A stretch of DNA of 64,000 nt from Ilex aquifolium (GCA_951799425.1 OX637404.1:23060545-23124544), one strand, 5' to 3'; positions 17,812 to 29,725 are shown, numbered from the stretch's first letter. A program made the numbers and translations. The notes: generated by a model from the letters alone, not told the origin.

Positions 17812-20800
17812 TCAAGATGGAGCTCGAGATAGAAGTCCAATCTTGGATTTTAGATCCAGAAAACGAACATGGTGAAGAGGCTTGGTGAGTGCATCTGCAA
17901 GTTGATCTGCTGAGGATACATGAGCACCTCGAAGGACACCATTTTGTACTTGGTCCCTCATGAAGTGATAATCAATGACAACATGTTTCATTCTGGAGTG
18001 GAACACGGGATTGGAGCAGAGTTGGGTAGCACCAACATTGTCGCAATATAAAACGGGACAACAAGGTAGTTTAACACCAAGATCAGTTAGGAGATAGCAA
18101 AGCCAGTTGAGCTCAGCAGCTGCATTAGCTACTGATCTGTATTCAGCTTCAGTGGAAGACCTTGCAACAGTTTTCTGCTTCTTAGAACTCCAGGAGACTG
18201 AATTGCAACCAAGATAGATGACGTAAGCACTGGTTGATGAAAAATCATTCTTGTCACCTGCCCAATCGGCGTCTGAATAGGCGTGTAGATTTAATGGGGA
18301 CTGGCGATGTATTTGGAGGCCTTCATTAATAGTTCCACATAGATAGCGTAAGAGACGTTTAACAAAGCTCCAATGGTCGGTTGTTGGAGTGTGCATGTAC
18401 TGAGAGAGCTTGTTAACCGCAAATGCAAGGTCTGGTCTTGTAATCAAGAGATATTGAAGGCTGCCAACAACTGTTCTGTACTCGGTGGGATCAGACAAAG
18501 CAGAGCCCGATTTTAACAAAGGTGGACTAGTTGGAATGGGAGTGAGCACATGTTTGGCATCAGTCATATGAGTTCTAGCCAGAATATCCAAAATGTAACG
18601 CCTTTGAGATAATAAAATACCTTGCTGATTTGGGACTACCTCCACACCCAAAAAATAAGATAGCTGTCCAAGATCCTTAATTGAAAACCGATGAGCAAGA
18701 AAATCAACAAAGGAGCTGATCATCTGAGTGTTGTTTCCAATGATTATTAAGTCATCCACATATACAAGTATATACATACTATGGGCAGCAGTAGTGAGAA
18801 CAAATAGTGAAGTATTTGCATGAGAATTTTTGAAGCCAGAGTAAAGAAGAAAAGTGCGAAGTTCATGATACCATGCTCTCGGTGCTTGTTTGAGGCTATA
18901 GATGGCCTTTCGAAGTTTGCAGACATAAGATGGATGATCTTGATCAACAAAATCTGGTGGTTGTTGCATGTAGACATTCTCGGAGAGGTGGCCTTGGAGG
19001 AAGGCATTGTTGACATCAAGTTGGCGTAAGGACCAACCCCGAGATACTGCAAGGCTGAGGACAACACGAACTGCTGTTGGTTTTACAACAGGGCTGAAAG
19101 TGTCTAGGTAATCGATGCATGGTCTTTGATGAAATCCTTTTGCGACCAAACGTGCTTTGAACCTGTCAATAGAGCCATCAGAGTTACGTTTAATTCTAAA
19201 AATCCATTTACACCCAACTATATTCTGTGTAGAATAAGGTAGAACAAGTTCCCATGTTCCGTTTCTAACTAAAGCATCACACTCATCAGACATGGCTTTA
19301 CGCCACTTTGGATCTTTAAGGGCATTAGTCACGGTGGTTGGTTCAAGGTCGTTGGATTTTGAGAGTTGGGTATGAAGGTGCAGTTTAGTTATGGGTTTAT
19401 GAATGTGGTTCTTGGCTCGGGTGGTCATTGAGTGAGTTGTAAGGGGATGAGTTTCGGGTGGGTTAGGAGGAGGTGACGTTGGGTTATGTAGTGGTGGATC
19501 GGTTGAGGATGTCAAGGAAGGTGAGTGTGAGTGGGTGGGCTGGTTTGTGTTGGTGGATGGAACCTGTACTAGAGTATGTTTTGGAGCTGCACTTAGAGGT
19601 TGCTGAGAGACGATGACTTCAGATGGCATAGTGAGTGGTGGCTGGGAAGAGGGTGAGAGAACTCGAATTGGTGTAGGAATCCAAGTGGCAATGGGGTTGG
19701 GATGAGGACTAGAGGACGGACTAGACAGTGAAGAGTAGGGAAAGTGAGATTCAACAAATTTGACATGTCGTGAGACATAGATTTTTGAGGTTGAAGGGTC
19801 AAGGCAATAGTATGCACTTTGAGTGAGAGAGTACCCAAGGAAAACACACGGCTTGGACCGTGATTCAAGTTTGTGTGAGGTGTAAGGTCTGAGCCAAGGG
19901 TAGCATAGGCAACCAAAGACCCTTAATTTCGAGTAGTTTGGGGCTGTCAGAAATATTTTGTGGTAGGGTGAGGAGAGATTTAAAGTGGGAGTGGGCATTC
20001 TATTGATGAGGTAGACGACTGTGGCAAAGGCATAAGTCCAATAGGAGAGGGGTAAAGAAGCATGAGTGAGGAGGGCAAGACCGGTTTCTACGATATGAAG
20101 GTGCCTTCTTTCGGAGTAACCATTGTGTTCAGGTGTGTGAGGGGGAGTGGTGAGATGAGAGATACCATTGGTGGAAAGAAAATTAGCTAGGGAAATGTAC
20201 TCACCACCATTGTTAGAATAGAATGTTTTGATGGTTGAATTGAAGTGTTTTTCTACAATGGCTTTGAATCTTATGAAGACTTCTTTGACATCAGATTTGT
20301 TTTTGAGTGGGTAAAACCAGATATATTTAGTGAAATGATCAATGAAGATTACATAATATTTAAAGCCATTATGTGAGTAAATTGGAGAGGTCCAGACATC
20401 AGAAAATATGATTTCAAGAGGTTTAGTATAGACAATTGTAGAGTTGGAGAAAGACAATTTGTGGCTTTTATTGCAAAGACAAGCATTACATGAGAAATCA
20501 GAAGATAAAGAGGAATATAAGCCTAAGTAATTGCTAGTAACAATATGTTTGAGAATTGGAAAAGCTGGATGTCCTAAGCGATGGTGCCAGTCGAAGGTCG
20601 TGGTCTTTATTGTGGAGAAAACAATTAAAGGGGAGGAGGTTGGCCACTCATATACACCATCTTTAGTTTGTCCCTTCAGCAGTGTTGCCCCAGTTTGAAG
20701 TTTCTTCACAAGAAAAGTGGATGGTAAGAACTCTATGGAAACATTGTTAGAAGTGCAAAATTGTGAAATGGAGATTAGATTCTTTTTCATAGATGGAACA

Positions 20801-22008
20801 CAGAGAACATTGTTTAATGTAAAGTTATGGTGAGGGGTTTTGAGAGAGGTGGAACTAGTGTGGGTGATGGCAAGATTGGAGCCATCTCCGATCATGATGT
20901 CATCAGTGCCAATGTAGGGAGCATGCAGGGAGAGGTTGTTGAGATCAGATGTGACATGGTGTGATGCACCACTGTCCAAAAGCCAGGATGGCGTGGTGGA
21001 AGGATGTGTGGCAAGATGAGCTTGTGGTTGCCATGGTGTGCCTTGTGGGGAAGAGCTGGAGGTAGGGGAAGGCTGAACTGGTGTGAGGCGAAATGAAGGA
21101 CACCGTTTGGCAGTGTGACCCTGAAGCCTGCAAATTTGGCAGTGACCAAGGTATGGCCTGGGAGGAGGACGAGTGCCCTGTGATGAATGGGGTCCTGCAG
21201 TGGTTGCAGCAGGTGGGCGGTTGATGGAGTTGAAGGATGGGCGCCAGTTGGTGGGGGTAGTGCCTTGTGGTGCAGAAGGACGCCAGTTTTTGGTGTTGGT
21301 TCTGTATGTGGGATTTGCAGTAGCTGGAAAATGGTGTGGCTCAGGTGGGATGCCTTGAAGGCAGGCTTCAAAATTGAGGAGTTTTTCGTGAAGTTCTTCA
21401 AAGGTGATAGAGGTGTCTCTTGCTTGGACAGCACGGACTAATTCTTTGTATTCATCACCGAGACCATCGAGAACTTTGTCTGTGATTTCTTCTTCATCTA
21501 TTGGGGCGCCAAGAAGAGCAAGATCATCTGCTCGAGTTTTGATGGTTTGCATAAACTCAGTGACGCTAAGGGAGCCTTTAGTGGTGTTTTTGAGTTGGTT
21601 TTTGATTTGTTTGATGCGGCCACGAGAGGGTTTAGCATAGGTGTTGGCTAGAATTGTCCAGGCTTGTTTAGAGGTTTTGGCTTGAGCTATGAAAGGAATA
21701 ATGGTGGGTGAAATGGATCCAATAACAACGTTGAGGATCAGTTGGTCCTGTCGGTTCCATAGAGTGTAACTGGGATTGAGTATGGTGGTATTTTCTTGGG
21801 TCAAGGTGGTTGACGGACATGGTTTGGAGCCATCAATGTAGCCAAGAAGGTCATAGCCAACGAAGAGGGTTTGGAACTGCAGTTTCCAGGAGAGGTAATT
21901 GGTAGATGTGAGTTTGAGAGGGGCTTGAGCAACAACGTTGATGCTGATGAGAGTTTGGTGTGCTTCATTGGTGTTGAGGATGGTTGCAGGGTTAGACTCG
22001 GTAGCCAT
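17812..22008 (-). CDS. copia gag-pol polyprotein
   Basis: One 1398-residue frame. A gag region comes first (residues 1-280), with a CCHC knuckle at Cys290, Cys293, His298 and Cys303. Then follow the aspartic protease (DSGA at 345), the integrase zinc domain and core (about 475-650), the reverse transcriptase (about 900-1140, with YVDD) and RNase H (about 1230-1370, with SSTEAEY). The order protease-integrase-RT is that of Ty1/copia, and the gag start resembles RE1-type elements of the Ale/Retrofit lineage. The stop codon lies only a few bases from the 3' LTR, so the element is very compact. Confidence 0.95.
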   Translation of the reverse strand: MATESNPATILNTNEAHQTLISINVVAQAPLKLTSTNYLSWKLQFQTLFVGYDLLGYIDGSKPCPSTTLTQENTTILNPSYTLWNRQDQLILNVVIGSISPTIIPFIAQAKTSKQAWTILANTYAKPSRGRIKQIKNQLKNTTKGSLSVTEFMQTIKTRADDLALLGAPIDEEEITDKVLDGLGDEYKELVRAVQARDTSITFEELHEKLLNFEACLQGIPPEPHHFPATANPTYRTNTKNWRPSAPQGTTPTNWRPSFNSINRPPAATTAGPHSSQGTRPPPRPYLGHCQICRLQGHTAKRCPSFRLTPVQPSPTSSSSPQGTPWQPQAHLATHPSTTPSWLLDSGASHHVTSDLNNLSLHAPYIGTDDIMIGDGSNLAITHTSSTSLKTPHHNFTLNNVLCVPSMKKNLISISQFCTSNNVSIEFLPSTFLVKKLQTGATLLKGQTKDGVYEWPTSSPLIVFSTIKTTTFDWHHRLGHPAFPILKHIVTSNYLGLYSSLSSDFSCNACLCNKSHKLSFSNSTIVYTKPLEIIFSDVWTSPIYSHNGFKYYVIFIDHFTKYIWFYPLKNKSDVKEVFIRFKAIVEKHFNSTIKTFYSNNGGEYISLANFLSTNGISHLTTPPHTPEHNGYSERRHLHIVETGLALLTHASLPLSYWTYAFATVVYLINRMPTPTLNLSSPYHKIFLTAPNYSKLRVFGCLCYPWLRPYTSHKLESRSKPCVFLGYSLTQSAYYCLDPSTSKIYVSRHVKFVESHFPYSSLSSPSSSPHPNPIATWIPTPIRVLSPSSQPPLTMPSEVIVSQQPLSAAPKHTLVQVPSTNTNQPTHSHSPSLTSSTDPPLHNPTSPPPNPPETHPLTTHSMTTRAKNHIHKPITKLHLHTQLSKSNDLEPTTVTNALKDPKWRKAMSDECDALVRNGTWELVLPYSTQNIVGCKWIFRIKRNSDGSIDRFKARLVAKGFHQRPCIDYLDTFSPVVKPTAVRVVLSLAVSRGWSLRQLDVNNAFLQGHLSENVYMQQPPDFVDQDHPSYVCKLRKAIYSLKQAPRAWYHELRTFLLYSGFKNSHANTSLFVLTTAAHSMYILVYVDDLIIIGNNTQMISSFVDFLAHRFSIKDLGQLSYFLGVEVVPNQQGILLSQRRYILDILARTHMTDAKHVLTPIPTSPPLLKSGSALSDPTEYRTVVGSLQYLLITRPDLAFAVNKLSQYMHTPTTDHWSFVKRLLRYLCGTINEGLQIHRQSPLNLHAYSDADWAGDKNDFSSTSAYVIYLGCNSVSWSSKKQKTVARSSTEAEYRSVANAAAELNWLCYLLTDLGVKLPCCPVLYCDNVGATQLCSNPVFHSRMKHVVIDYHFMRDQVQNGVLRGAHVSSADQLADALTKPLHHVRFLDLKSKIGLLSRAPS

Positions 22009-22058
22009 GAGTGCCGAAGAACAGGGGAAAAGAAAAATTGAAAATGGATCGGCTTAGA

Positions 22059-22070
22059 GCTCTGATACCA
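22059..22070 (-). other. copia primer-binding site
   Basis: TGGTATCAGAGC on the element strand, complementary to the 3' end of initiator tRNA-Met. It directly follows the 5' LTR. Confidence 0.9.
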
Positions 22071-22272
22071 TATAAGATTGAGGAAATCAACTCTCCTTTT
22101 CATATACATTTTGCAGTAATTATATACACATACAGGATAACAAACACTTGTTTGAAATCCTAAAATATAGAACAGTTTGAAACCGTTTCCTAACTCTAAG
22201 GAACAACTATTTCAAATGAATTCAAAATACAGAAACTAAGGGACTGTTACAATCTGTTACAATCCTGTGATA
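22071..22272 (-). repeat. 5' LTR of the copia element
   Basis: 202 bases. It carries a 10-base internal duplication relative to the 3' LTR and is otherwise almost identical. The target duplication GATCA follows at 22273-22277. Confidence 0.95.
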
Positions 22273-22277
22273 GATCA

Positions 22278-23519
22278 AAGTGGAGACCTCATTAAAAAAT
22301 TTTGAGGCAAAATCCGCGTGTTTCGATTTTGTTTGTTTTCTGAAACATCATTTTTTTGTTCCCATGTCTTTAGCTTGTTTCCAAGACAACTTAGATGAAA
22401 TAAAAGCAAAAACAATTACCACACACATTTTTGTTTATTTTTTTGGCAAAAACATAAAACAACAAACAAAAACAACAAACAAACAAACAACCCCTTGGTT
22501 TTTAGGTCTCATTTTTAAAAAAAGACCTAAATTTTTAGATATTATAAATAGTTCATATAAAAAAATTAAATTCATAAATACTTTAAGCCCTACAAGAAGG
22601 CCTTGTAAAAACACAAGCCCAATTAAAAAAAATTAAGACATCACTTCAAGGAAGACCCTATAATTTATAGGTGTGTAATAATAGTTCAAACAAAAAATTT
22701 AAATCCATATTCAAATAAAAGATTTCAACTTAAGTAGATTTGGCCTATTAATTCAACCGTGAAATTAAAAGGCCCTTAAATTTATTTTTTTAAAATAAAT
22801 AAAAAAACTAACAGTAAAACTAAAACTACTAAAAAATCTAATTTTAACCCCCAAAAAAGTCAAGTTTAAATTTACCATCATAAATTTTCAATCATTCTTT
22901 CTCTCTCTTGCAATTAAGTTCAAATATAGTAACAAAACTTGAATATAAAAAATTAATTAATATTTTTGTATTTAAAAAAATTAAAAATTAGATTTATTAT
23001 TAATATTAAAAATAAAAAAATCTTTATTAAAAATAAAATCGTTTCCACTTTAGGCCCAAAATGTCTCATGCCCACTACCAGCTGGTCATCGTTTGGTCTT
23101 ATTCTGGCGTGCAATTAATCATAAGATCTATTCGTTATATGTAACAAATGATTACCAGTACTTACCGAAAAAACCAATGGATTATTATTACAACTTACAA
23201 TGAAGATGAAAAGAAATCTAACAGAATAGCAGAATATAACCCACAACTGGGAGTCAATATTGGCCGCAACGGTGAAACTACGTTATCATTGACACGTGAT
23301 ATCACCATCTAATAATTATATATAATAATGTACAATATAATTCAAATCTTAAAAAATAAACAAAATGACTTTTGCTTTAAAATTAATCAGACGGCTAATA
23401 TTAAAACCCCAAATTTAATAGGAAAAATAGGCCACTAAGGGTGTGTTTGAAGTAACTTTTATAAAGTGTTTCTAGGAATTATTTATCATAAATACTTTAA
23501 AAAAAAAAAATAGTGTTTG
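22278..23519. other. AT-rich intergenic DNA, no gene seen
   Basis: Long A and T runs and AT-rich words. I see no coding pattern and no defined element ends. Confidence 0.5.
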
Positions 23520-24310
23520 GAACCGCTCCATCACTACCTCTACCACCACCACCACCACCACTGCTCCACCACCACCACTCCCACTGTCACCACCGTCGCC
23601 GCCACCATCACTATCGCCACCCTACCACACCATCGCTCCACCATTGCTGCCACCATCACCACCACCACCTCTTCTACCGCCCCACCACCACCGTCACCAC
23701 TGCCCCACTTGCACCCCCACCCAACCCTCACTGCCCCACTGCCACCACCACCACCACCACCATCATTATCTTATTCTTATATTTATTACTATTATCACCA
23801 TCATCCCACTACCATCGTCGCCCACCATCAGCATCCACCACTACCATTGTTGCCCACCGTCACCCATTACCACAACCCACTACCACCCGTCGCCGTCCAC
23901 CATCGCCACCAACCACTATCACCCACCCCCACCACACCTACAACCACCACCACCCGTTATCGCCCACCACTGCAGCCACCCAATGTCACCTACCCCCACC
24001 ACACTTACCACCACTGTCATTCACGACCACCAATCACACTGTCGCCTAGAAGCACCCATCGTCGCCCACCACCACCACCACCTTCCACACTCACCGTCGT
24101 CCACCACCTTCCACACTCACCACCGTCGTCACCACCGTCACCCACGGCTACCACTACCATCATCGTCACCCAAAAGCCCACCACCACCATCACAGTTGTC
24201 ACCCACGACTGCCACCACTACCACAGTTGTCACCACCCACCACAACCATCACCGTCTCCCACCATCACCACTGCCGCCCACCACCACTAACATTGCTCAC
24301 CCCCATTACA
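23520..24310. repeat. CCA/CAC-rich degenerate minisatellite
   Basis: About 790 bases built almost wholly from CCA, CAC, ACC, TCA and CGC triplets, with abrupt edges in AT-rich DNA. The lack of stop triplets in the repeat opens long frames in all three plus-strand registers, giving Pro-, His- or Thr-rich products. No domain is visible, so it is read as a simple-repeat block, not a gene. Confidence 0.85.
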
Positions 24311-24739
24311 ATCAGTACTTAAATTTGTTTATCTCTCCTTTATGTTTGTGATTTAATTTTGAGTGTGAATACAAATATGTTTATTATTGACAATTTTTTT
24401 TATTACTTCGTATCTTCAGACACAGAAAATAACTAGTAAACTTACAAATAGACTAGATGAACCCCACTTTAAGTGGTTATTTAATGACATTATAGGGTAG
24501 TTACTATAAATATGTGAGATGCACCTGTTTATTTGTTATGTTTTTAATGGATGGTTACACCCAATATTTTTTTTCCACAAAAGGATAAGAAAGAAAAGGA
24601 TATTATATCCTAGAAAAAAGGAACGTAAGAGATGTTTTGGCCAAAAAGTAATCTCCTAACCATATGGTTTAGAGTATGAAGGGCAATCAATTAGACTAGA
24701 CCTAGTTAGTTTATAATTAATTATACTAGACACATGCCT

Positions 24740-25130
24740 AGGGGCGGAGTTAGAATTTTACATTAGAGGGGACAAACTATAACCCAAAAAAAATTCACCA
24801 CTTTATATAAAAACATTTTCAAGCATGTAAAAAAATACTTTATGATGCAACACTAAATTATTATTTAAACATGGTAAAATCAGTTTTCATTTAACTTAAA
24901 ACAAAATATGAACAAAAAACCGCAAAATAACATATGTTATTACATTTCAACTCAAGCGCATACTAAGTAGAATACGACGTTAAAATCTCAAAAAAGTTAG
25001 AACCATTGTAAATATTTCCAAAAATCAAGGGGACAAATATATTAAAATAATCAAACTACATCCCTAACAACACATAAATGGAGGGATTCAAAAACTTGGG
25101 AACAAGTGCCCACCCTCCTCCCTAGTGTCT
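24740..25130. mobile_element. Remnant of a TAGGGGCGGAG hAT element
   Basis: The left end TAGGGGCGGAGTTAGA and the following GAGGGGACAA match the start of the complete element at 33856-34639. A GTGCCCACCCTCC stretch near 25107 resembles its right part. The terminal GCTCCGCCCC end is not recognisable, so this is a decayed copy. Confidence 0.5.
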
Positions 25131-26730
25131 CCTTCCTTGCATATGCCCGTACCTAAAGACACTATATAATAAAACAAAATCGATAGTTAGAAAAAATATG
25201 AATTCATTGGAAAAAGTTGAACCTCTATTCAAGGCCCAAAATACTTTAATTGTTTTTAAAAAAAAAAATTGACAAAATTTTCTCTAGAAATAGAATCCCA
25301 AATTTTTTTTAACACGCATGTAAAATTCATCACCATACATACCAAAAAAAGCAACCAAATTTATCACAGAAAACAAGCCTATGAAGCAACGAAGTTAGCT
25401 GGTCACAGAAAACGTGACTGCTCAATAAGGTTCATTTACTATTTATTCTGTACATAGGAGAAACGAAGTTACTAGTCTCTCAGCCAAAAGTAATCCTATA
25501 CTAGTTGATAACTACCAGATCTCCTATGTCTACTACAATAGTTTAATCAGAGAAAATAGCTCAATAGCTCTTGATGATAGATATCTAATGGACGGATCAC
25601 CAGCTCTATCAAAAGTGGCATAGAGATAGCCGAAACCTACACGAGGTAGTCTGCCACAACGTCTACTGCTCCTTGGAGTCATCTCTTGGGTCATCTTCTA
25701 AAAGCTTTAAGTCATGAGGCAAATATTGATTGGTTTTATCAAGATGAACTGGACCCGAATTTGCGTTCAAGCTTAAACTCGATCCAAACTCTAGTCAAAA
25801 ATCAAATTCGGCTTGTTTATCTATACATACATGTAGCATTATTATATTTTCTTATAAACGATTTCAATTTGTTTATGAGCTCAACGAGTTCAACAAGATA
25901 TTATTCAAGCAACTCCTTATTAAATGAGCTTTGAAATTGGGTTTGAATTCGGTTATTTTATAAAAGGCGAACTTCACTTTACCTCTATGTGGTATGTTCT
26001 AAAAGTACACATCCTTCATATTTTATACTACTTATAAATGTACATATCCTTCTTATTCTATACTACTTATAAATGTCAGTATCTACTAAAAATATTTGAT
26101 TTCCTATTTATACCTAATTATTATAATACAGTCAATTATACCCACATATATACTTTCATTTAATTTATATTTTTTTACACTTATTTAACTTTCAACTTGT
26201 TTTTGACTCTTTTATAAGGACTTCTAAATATTTTTGAACTCATTTATTAGTAGTACAGTTACATACAATTATCTATATCTATATGAAGAAGTAATGTCAT
26301 ATATATGTTAAATTATTATACACATGTAATTACCAGAATGAATTCCACAATCCAATATATGTTATATTTGATTTTTTTTGTATGTAATAATATAATAATA
26401 TTATAAACGATCTAATCAATCTATTTAAAAAATAAAATTTAATAATTTAATAGTATAATTAGATATAAAAATGTCTAAAGGGGTCGAAGAGATACCTAAA
26501 TACATGACAAAGTAAGTATTCAAAATCTTATAGAATAAATCAATAATTAAAATACGGATTAATTATTTGGTGCATAATTTATTATTTAATTTAATTACAC
26601 AAATAATTCATATTTTTATAAAAATAATATTATTTTTTTTATTTTGACCAAAAAAAAAAAATAACAAGTTGTGTTAGTCATGCATTGGAAGTGAGAGTAG
26701 GCATAAAAAATTATTTTAAAGTGACAAACG

Positions 26731-26771
<41 letters not shown>

Positions 26772-27700
26772 CTTCAAACGGCCACCAATGGCGCAAATCA
26801 CCCCCTTCTCTTTTCTTCTTCCTCTCTCTTCTTCTAGTCTTTTGTGTCTTTCCTATTCTCCAACAAGTCCACTACTAACAGTCACCATTAACTACTTCTT
26901 CCTATTTTTTTGCTTCTTTTTTCCTCTTAATTAACCAGCTAGCCGCTGACAACCACCACCAATTCATCTCTCTCTCACCAAAACAAATCCTTCAATTCTT
27001 ATTGCCCCTCTCGAATAGTCTGAAATTTTTGTTCGATTCTTATTTTTGTTTGCAATTATGGTGCAACTCCAATTTTAATTGATTTTGATTCGATTTGGTT
27101 CGAACCAATTTATAAACCACTTTGAAGCATACCCACTGAAATTTGAGGTATTGCAGATCATTACAATGAAGGAATATAACCCAGTTGTTCATCGCCATGC
27201 ACTGTGAATTTTTCTACTGTTAATTTTCATAAAAAATTATAGTATAAAATTCTAAAAATTGTGGTTGAAAATTTCTAACAATTTTTCAACAGAATTATAT
27301 GTTGAATTAATTCGTATTGAAGCATGTGGTTGTATCTTTCTGCTTAAGTTGATAGTGTAATGGTAGTGGCATGGTGGTGTTTGCTACAGAAATGAAGAAG
27401 GGCAGTGTTGTTCTACAAAAGTAGTGTTGCAATGGTGGTGAGACAGTGGTGTTTGCTTCAGAGAAGAGGAAGGAAGAGAGAGATATAGAATTGGTCTGTA
27501 CTATGTTGTGCGGCTGTTGAGGGAATGGTGCTGGGTTTTAAGAAAGAGTGGCGGGGAGAATATCAACGGGATGAGTTTGTTTGAGAAGAAGAAGGAGATA
27601 GGGGTGTAAATGTCATTTTATCTTTTCTGTGAACAGAGTTAGTATTGCAGTTTAGTCCACAAACCATGCAAGGGTTATGTCAACATTTATAAATATGTTG
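25131..27700. other. AT-rich intergenic DNA with microsatellite, no gene seen
   Basis: Includes a tandem doubling of about 36 bases at 26008-26078 (CATCCTTCATATTTTATAC and a near copy) and a (TC)n run at about 26737-26769 followed by pyrimidine-rich sequence. Short open frames lack family resemblance. Confidence 0.45.
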
Positions 27701-27711
27701 TTCCAAAATCT

Positions 27712-28015
27712 ATTGTTATCGATAAAAGAGACTCAATCGACAAATGATTTTTAGGTGATTGTTAGTGATGAGTTCAATTGTCTTGTTTAAAGACTTTATT
27801 GGATGAAATTTAAAGCACTAAACATACAAAATTGTGAACTAATAAAAGAGAATCTCTTTATTAATTCAATCAAAGGGTTTTCAGTTACAGAAAGACTGAA
27901 TTAATAGTTTTGATTATAGCAGTAACTACTTCATAAAAACTAACTTAACGCTACTCCTAAATATGCCACGATTGTGAGTCTTTTGGGGTTTGAACGTGTC
28001 ATTTAACTTCTTTCT
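27712..28015 (+). repeat. LTR fragment related to the solo LTR at 30711-31798
   Basis: Aligns by eye with the first 300 bases of that solo LTR (ATATGTTGTT, ACTCAATCGACA, TTATTAATTCA blocks in order). It is an old partial copy. Confidence 0.55.
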
Positions 28016-28019
28016 TTTT

Positions 28020-28256
28020 GTGTTATATGTGCTAAACAGGTTAAAATAACATGTGTGCTAACCCGAAAACGACCTGTTTATTAAACGTGTCAAACAAGTC
28101 GGGTTCGGATAACCCGTTTAATAGTCAGGTCAGGTTAGTGTTTACACATCTCGACACGATTATTAAACATGTCATGTTCGGGTTTTGAAATTTTTGACAT
28201 AAACTCGAAATCAACCCGACACGAAATGACCCAACCCGACGCATTTGACACCCTTA
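28020..28256. repeat. AACCCG-rich repeat ending in CGCATTTGACACCCTTA
   Basis: Holds several AACCCGA, CGGGTT and GTGTCAAA words in both orientations, as in the terminal parts of hAT-type MITEs. Only the right end is convincing; the left border is uncertain. Confidence 0.4.
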
Positions 28257-28640
28257 ACTATGTATGGATGAAAGTCCACTTATAAATAGTAAGTCCCACA
28301 TATATTAATGATAAATAATCTATCATTGAGTAAAATTACAAAAAATTATAATGAAAAAGATTTGTATTCCTTTATTTAATCAATTAAAATTTTTAACTTT
28401 TGTGGACCTTAATGTCATATTCAATGTTTCAAAACCGACTGAATTGGACACTACTGGGCAAAAGAACTGACAAATTCCCAATTGATGGGATGAAAAGCCC
28501 CTCCCCCCAACACAAAAGTATAAAATATTGCACCACTTTGAAACTTGGGCAGGACCTACCATGGCTATCGAAGGTTAATTGGAGGCCAATAGAATTGACA
28601 AGTCTAGCAACACCACTCCATGGCAATAAAGATTAACAGT
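28256..28640. repeat. Duplicated intergenic segment, copy 2 (pair of 12000-12398)
   Basis: Same order of blocks as copy 1 (CCACTTATAAATAG, CCCACATATATTAATGAT, GGGCAAAAGAACTGACAAAT). It lacks the hAT element that ends copy 1. It continues, after an unshared stretch, into 29750-31870. Confidence 0.65.
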
Positions 28641-29465
28641 TTGCTTAATAACCACTGCTCTTTTGTTAAACCTTAAAAATTTATTAATCCTTTGGAGACT
28701 TATGATTGAAAAGAAGGACCGAGAGCAAGGCTTGAACCCGAACTAGGTATGAGAATCAAACCCTCTCATCGGTGGAAGACTCGATGGCATTCTTAATGTC
28801 AGAAGGAAATCGTGGAGAGAACGGGATGTTCGAAGTCGAAGAGGAAGCAGTTAGTTGAGTCAATTGTTTTTTTGGGTGGCATTTGAAGGTTTAAAAGAGA
28901 GACAACAAAGGATAATGCTGAGGATGACAAGGAAGAAAGAAGTGCAAAGTAAAGTAAAACTGATGGTGTGGTCTTTAGGCATTTATATAGTGTCTAAAAA
29001 AAACAGTTGTGCATGTTCAGATTTCCACATAAAGTTAATTTATTTATGTTATTAATTAACTCCAAATAAATAAGCGAGGCATTGTGTGAACCAAATTTTA
29101 TATTTTTTGTGAGCAGACGATGAATGACACTTGTCTAGTAAACATGTCAGTCAAAGAGAGTTACCACGTGACATTCATTTAATCAAAAAATAGATATACA
29201 ACTAGTCCATGTGGGTTGTTCAAATTCAAGAGCAATTATAATCCTTGTAACAGAGGGAATGAAATGGTTATTTTAAAATTTGAAAAGGCAACAGTTATCA
29301 ACACTGAATGAGCTCTAGGAATTTGAAAAGTAACAGTTAAAATAAAGAATAAACTGGAAGGGAACTACCTGAAAAGACTAATGTAATTGTCAATGGGAAG
29401 ATGCCTATAAAAGAGGCGTTAATTGCAAAGAAAACACACGATCAAACTCATCAAAATCCCACGAC
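28641..29465. other. Intergenic DNA, no gene seen
   Basis: Short frames only. A tRNA-like GGTTCAAGCC word occurs on the minus strand near 28730, but no full SINE could be delimited. Confidence 0.4.
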
Positions 29466-29469
29466 TTAG

Positions 29470-29725
29470 GCATTTTAGGAGTAGTTTTAAGCTAGTTTTA
29501 GAATTATGATTAGGTTCAAAGACTGTTTCATCCGTCTGTTGTATCCGAGAAACCATTCAACATTAATGAAAGTGTCTTTCTTTTGTTAATCCTTTTTATT
29601 GTCATTTTATTTGCTTTAAATTTGTCGATTGTAATCATTCAAGAAAGTCATGAGACAAGGCAATTGAATCTAATATCAAACAATCGTCTAAAATCACTCT
29701 GTAAAGGGATTGAACCGTCGATGGC
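29470..29725 (-). repeat. LTR fragment, reverse orientation, family of 30711-31798
   Basis: The reverse complement shares the order of ATTGCCTTGTC, ATTACAATCGACA and ACTACTCCTAAAATG-type blocks with the other family copies. Old and partial. Confidence 0.45.

Larger units (their letters stand above)
17613..22272 (-). mobile_element. Ty1/copia LTR retrotransposon (Ale/Retrofit type), looks whole
   Basis: A 4660-base element in minus orientation with LTRs at 17613-17804 and 22071-22272. It is flanked by the 5-base target duplication GATCA (17608-17612 and 22273-22277). On the element strand the LTR runs from TATCACAGG to CTTATA, so the ends are TA...TA instead of TG...CA. The primer-binding site is TGGTATCAGAGC (initiator tRNA-Met type). 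The purine-rich tract GAGGGGGCA abuts the 3' LTR. One gag-pol frame fills the interior. The LTRs differ by about one substitution and one short duplication, so the insertion is young, probably well under a million years at commonly used plant rates. Confidence 0.95.

Noticed and set aside
22280-22636. 118-codon open frame after the copia element
   Set aside because: Low-complexity Lys/Asn/Thr-rich translation of AT-rich DNA with no recognised domain.
23513-24351. Overlapping open frames of 178-257 codons as a possible proline/histidine-rich gene
   Set aside because: All three frames are open only because the block is a CCA-type repeat without stop triplets. There is no domain, splice pattern or promoter.
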